In this document: positions 12,939 to 14,883 of the stretch, one piece after another
Numbering within the stretch: the stretch's first letter is position 1
Layout of the letters: each line of letters opens with the position of its first letter
Assembly: GCA_030156305.1 (NCBI GenBank)
Contig: JASGMZ010000047.1
Coordinates: 1 to 14,883 of the forward strand
Length of the DNA stretch: 14,883 nucleotides
Source of the DNA: Bacteroidales bacterium
GTDB lineage: Bacteria; Bacteroidota; Bacteroidia; Bacteroidales; UBA12077
Direction: 5' to 3'
Notes under the pieces: generated by a model
Seen by the model: the letters and a program-made list of their open reading frames with translations, nothing else
Database searches by the model: none
What the model was told of the DNA's origin: nothing
Position numbers and translations under genes: made by a program

Positions 12939-14471
12939 TTATTTTTTGATATGATCAATTCCTGCCTGAATTCTTTTTAGCGTTTCTTCTTTTCCTAAAA
13001 GCTCGGCAATTTCAAAAACACCGGGTCCAATACCTGCTCCTACAAGAGTTAAACGTAATGGGTTCATAATTTGCCCCATTCCTATCTCTTTTTCTTCGAT
13101 GATTTCCTGCACCACTTTATTCATGGAATCGTGATTAAAGTTTTCCAGGGCTTCAAAACGTTCTTTTAATTCAGTTAGAAGTGCTGGTGTATGTTCTTTC
13201 CATCGTTTTTTTATCACTTTCGGATCGTATGCTTTCGGAGCCTGAAAGAAAAAACTGGATTGCTCCCAGAAATCGGAAACAAAATGGGCTCTTTCTTTAA
13301 TCAACTGTACAATTTTAATAACAAAAGCATCATCAACAATAATTCCTTTTTCTTTTAATTCTTTTTGAAACAGGCGGGCTAATTTTTCATCCGAACGAGC
13401 TACAAGGTATTTATGGTTAAACCATTTTGCTTTTTCAGGATCGAAACGGGCACCTCCTTTTTGTACCTTTGTAATATCAAAAGCAGCGATTAACTCACGC
13501 ATAGAAAAAATTTCTTGTTCTGTACCGGGATTCCATCCCAGCAAAGCAAGCATATTTACAAATGCTTCAGGGAAATAGCCATCTTCACGATAACCTCTTG
13601 AAACTTCGCCTGTTTTTGGATCGGTCCATTCAAGAGGAAATACAGGAAATCCTAAGGCGTCGCCATCACGTTTACTTAATTTTCCTTTTCCACTGGGTTT
13701 TAATAACAACGGCAGGTGAGCAAACTCAGGCATTGACTTTTCCCATCCTAACGCCCTGTAAAGCATAACATGCAGTGGCAATGAGGGTAGCCACTCTTCG
13801 CCTCGTATTACATGCGTAATTTTCATCAAATGGTCGTCAATAACATTAGCGAGATGGTAAGTGGGCATACCGTCGGATTTGAACAATACTTTATCATCCA
13901 GCTGATTAGTATTTACTTTTACGGTACCTCGAATGATATCTTCAACAACAATGTCTTCGTTTTCGGGCATTTTAAATCGAATAACATAAGGTTCGCCGGA
14001 TTGAATTTTAGCTTCGGTTTCTTCTTCGCTTAGGGTAAGCGAATTTTTCATGCTTTCCCGGGTCAGTGCATTATATTGTTGTACGCTGTTTTTTTCATTT
14101 TTAAGGCTTTCACGCATTGCCTCAAGCTCTTCAGCTGTATCGAAAGCAAAATATGCATTTCCGGTTTCTACAAATTTTTCGGCTATTTCTTTATAGATTT
14201 CCTTACGGTCAGATTGTCGATAAGGGCCATAAGAGCCACCCTCTTCAATTCCTTCATCGATTTGGATTCCACACCATTTTAACGATTCAATAATGTAATC
14301 TTCTGCTCCTTCAACATAGCGTGTTTGGTCTGTATCTTCAATGCGTAAAATGAAACTTCCATTGTTTTTTTTAGCAAAAAGATAGTTAAATAAAGCGGTT
14401 CGAACACCTCCCATATGTAATGGCCCGGTAGGGCTTGGGGCAAATCTTACGCGTATTTTCCGATTGTTCAT
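12939..14471 (-). CDS. gltX: Glutamate--tRNA ligase (GluRS)
   Basis: Class I synthetase charging tRNA-Glu with glutamate. It has 510 residues. VRFAPSPTGPLHMGGVRTALFNY carries the HIGH motif as HMGG (19-22), and LRIEDTDQTR is the next signature. The KMSKS loop is KLSKRDGDALGFPV (264 on). The insertion FPLEWTDPKTGEVSRGYRE (about 279-296) is characteristic of Bacteroidota GltX in my knowledge. The C-terminal alpha-helical anticodon-binding domain (about 330-510, with MRLTLVGAGIGPGVFEIAELLG-type end) is of bacterial GluRS type, unlike the beta-barrel of glnS at 5684. It is the first gene of a likely gltX-tatD operon. Confidence 0.96.
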   Translation of the reverse strand: MNNRKIRVRFAPSPTGPLHMGGVRTALFNYLFAKKNNGSFILRIEDTDQTRYVEGAEDYIIESLKWCGIQIDEGIEEGGSYGPYRQSDRKEIYKEIAEKFVETGNAYFAFDTAEELEAMRESLKNEKNSVQQYNALTRESMKNSLTLSEEETEAKIQSGEPYVIRFKMPENEDIVVEDIIRGTVKVNTNQLDDKVLFKSDGMPTYHLANVIDDHLMKITHVIRGEEWLPSLPLHVMLYRALGWEKSMPEFAHLPLLLKPSGKGKLSKRDGDALGFPVFPLEWTDPKTGEVSRGYREDGYFPEAFVNMLALLGWNPGTEQEIFSMRELIAAFDITKVQKGGARFDPEKAKWFNHKYLVARSDEKLARLFQKELKEKGIIVDDAFVIKIVQLIKERAHFVSDFWEQSSFFFQAPKAYDPKVIKKRWKEHTPALLTELKERFEALENFNHDSMNKVVQEIIEEKEIGMGQIMNPLRLTLVGAGIGPGVFEIAELLGKEETLKRIQAGIDHIKK

Positions 14472-14507
14472 ATCAAAGTTATTTATATTACTAATTTAAA
14501 TGTTCAA

Positions 14508-14515
14508 CAAAAGTA
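14508..14515 (-). promoter_or_regulatory. Putative -7 box for gltX
   Basis: TACTTTTG on the minus strand fits TAnnTTTG and lies 36 bp before the gltX ATG, a sensible distance. No TTTG at the proper -33 spacing is evident. Confidence 0.35.
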
Positions 14516-14691
14516 AAGTATTCTTAAATTTTTACATAATGCAAGTTAAAGATATTGGCTTTATTTAATAAAGTTGGTGTTAAAAAAATTTGTTGTTCTC
14601 AAATATATGAAAAAGAGTTCACTACATTATGATTCCAATGCTGAGCATTCCAGGTATTTTTGTTTTAATAGAGCCAATATAATTAAATGAT

Positions 14692-14787
14692 GAATATCGA
14701 ATATCAAATAAAAAATGTTAAAGTTATTTTTTCTTTGTAACCGTACGGTTTTGTTGACTTAACTTTTTCATTCGATATTCGATGTTC
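14692..14787. repeat. MITE-like imperfect inverted repeat with a central palindrome
   Basis: The left arm from 14692 (GAATATCGAATATCAAAT) and the complement of the right arm from 14787 (GAACATCGAATATCGAAT) match at 15 of 18 positions, and pairing continues through an A run and GTTAA. Near the centre lies the perfect palindrome AACCGTACGGTT (14739-14750). The arms are built from the repeated word ATCGAAT/ATATCGAA. This fits a MITE or a dispersed palindromic repeat of the kind common in this phylum. Confidence 0.65.
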
Positions 14788-14883
14788 GATATTTGAAATT
14801 TATTAAACCTAAACACTTATATATATCTATAATTTATTAACTCTGTGAATGCTTACATGGTTTATTCATTCAAAATAAAAATA

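Larger units (their letters stand above)
14472..14883. other. 412-bp gene-free right end
   Basis: AT-rich DNA from the gltX start to the window edge. It contains a -7-like box for gltX and a large imperfect inverted repeat (14692-14787). I see no trustworthy ORF; the longest small frames lack start context and are broken quickly. The next gene lies outside the window. Confidence 0.6.

Noticed and set aside
13562..14282. Plus-strand ORFs of about 70 codons inside gltX
   Set aside because: They are antisense shadows of a well-supported gltX frame and have no recognisable protein features.
14631..14684. Short ORF (17 codons) in the right intergenic region
   Set aside because: It is too short, has no ribosome site or promoter-like signal, and shows no biased residue content of the kind seen in the cys leader.

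Overview
The window looks like chromosomal DNA of a low-GC member of the Bacteroidota, probably an environmental Bacteroidales/Marinilabiliales-type or related organism. This is an inference from several signs: AT-rich intergenic DNA, mostly weak Shine-Dalgarno sites, promoter-like TAnnTTTG boxes (the Bacteroidota -7 element), a GltX with the LEWTDPKTGEVSRGYRE-type insertion, a DUF4197 lipoprotein, and short GC-rich palindromic repeats between genes. The content is mostly housekeeping.

Left part (1-5360): a secreted M14-type zinc carboxypeptidase, a thioredoxin/redoxin-family protein, a small unknown protein on the minus strand, the nuclease SfsA, a tRNA-Cys(GCA) gene with a separate 16-nt remnant of its own 3' end about 160 bp away, and folB (dihydroneopterin aldolase). 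Middle (5360-8290): glnS behind a long, highly structured upstream region, then three GC-rich palindromes between the convergent glnS and a DUF4197 lipoprotein gene.

The cysteine module (8412-10381, minus strand) is the most interesting part. cysE (serine O-acetyltransferase) and cysK (cysteine synthase) form a two-gene operon that makes cysteine from serine. A good Bacteroidota promoter (TTTG-N19-TAAATTTG) lies just behind tcdA. It is followed by an unlisted 26-codon leader ORF with three consecutive Cys codons (TGT TGC TGT), and then an intrinsic terminator just before cysE. Segments that could form competing antiterminator and protector hairpins are visible. This reads as a ribosome-mediated cysteine attenuator.

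Right part (10384-14883, all genes minus strand): tcdA (t6A dehydratase), an IS200-like HUH/Y1 transposase flanked by two direct copies of a multi-hairpin repeat (RAYT/REP-like arrangement), a 19-bp tandem repeat array ending in a palindrome, a gltX-tatD operon, and a gene-free right end with a MITE-like inverted repeat. All functions are inferred from sequence motifs; no searches or folding programs were run.
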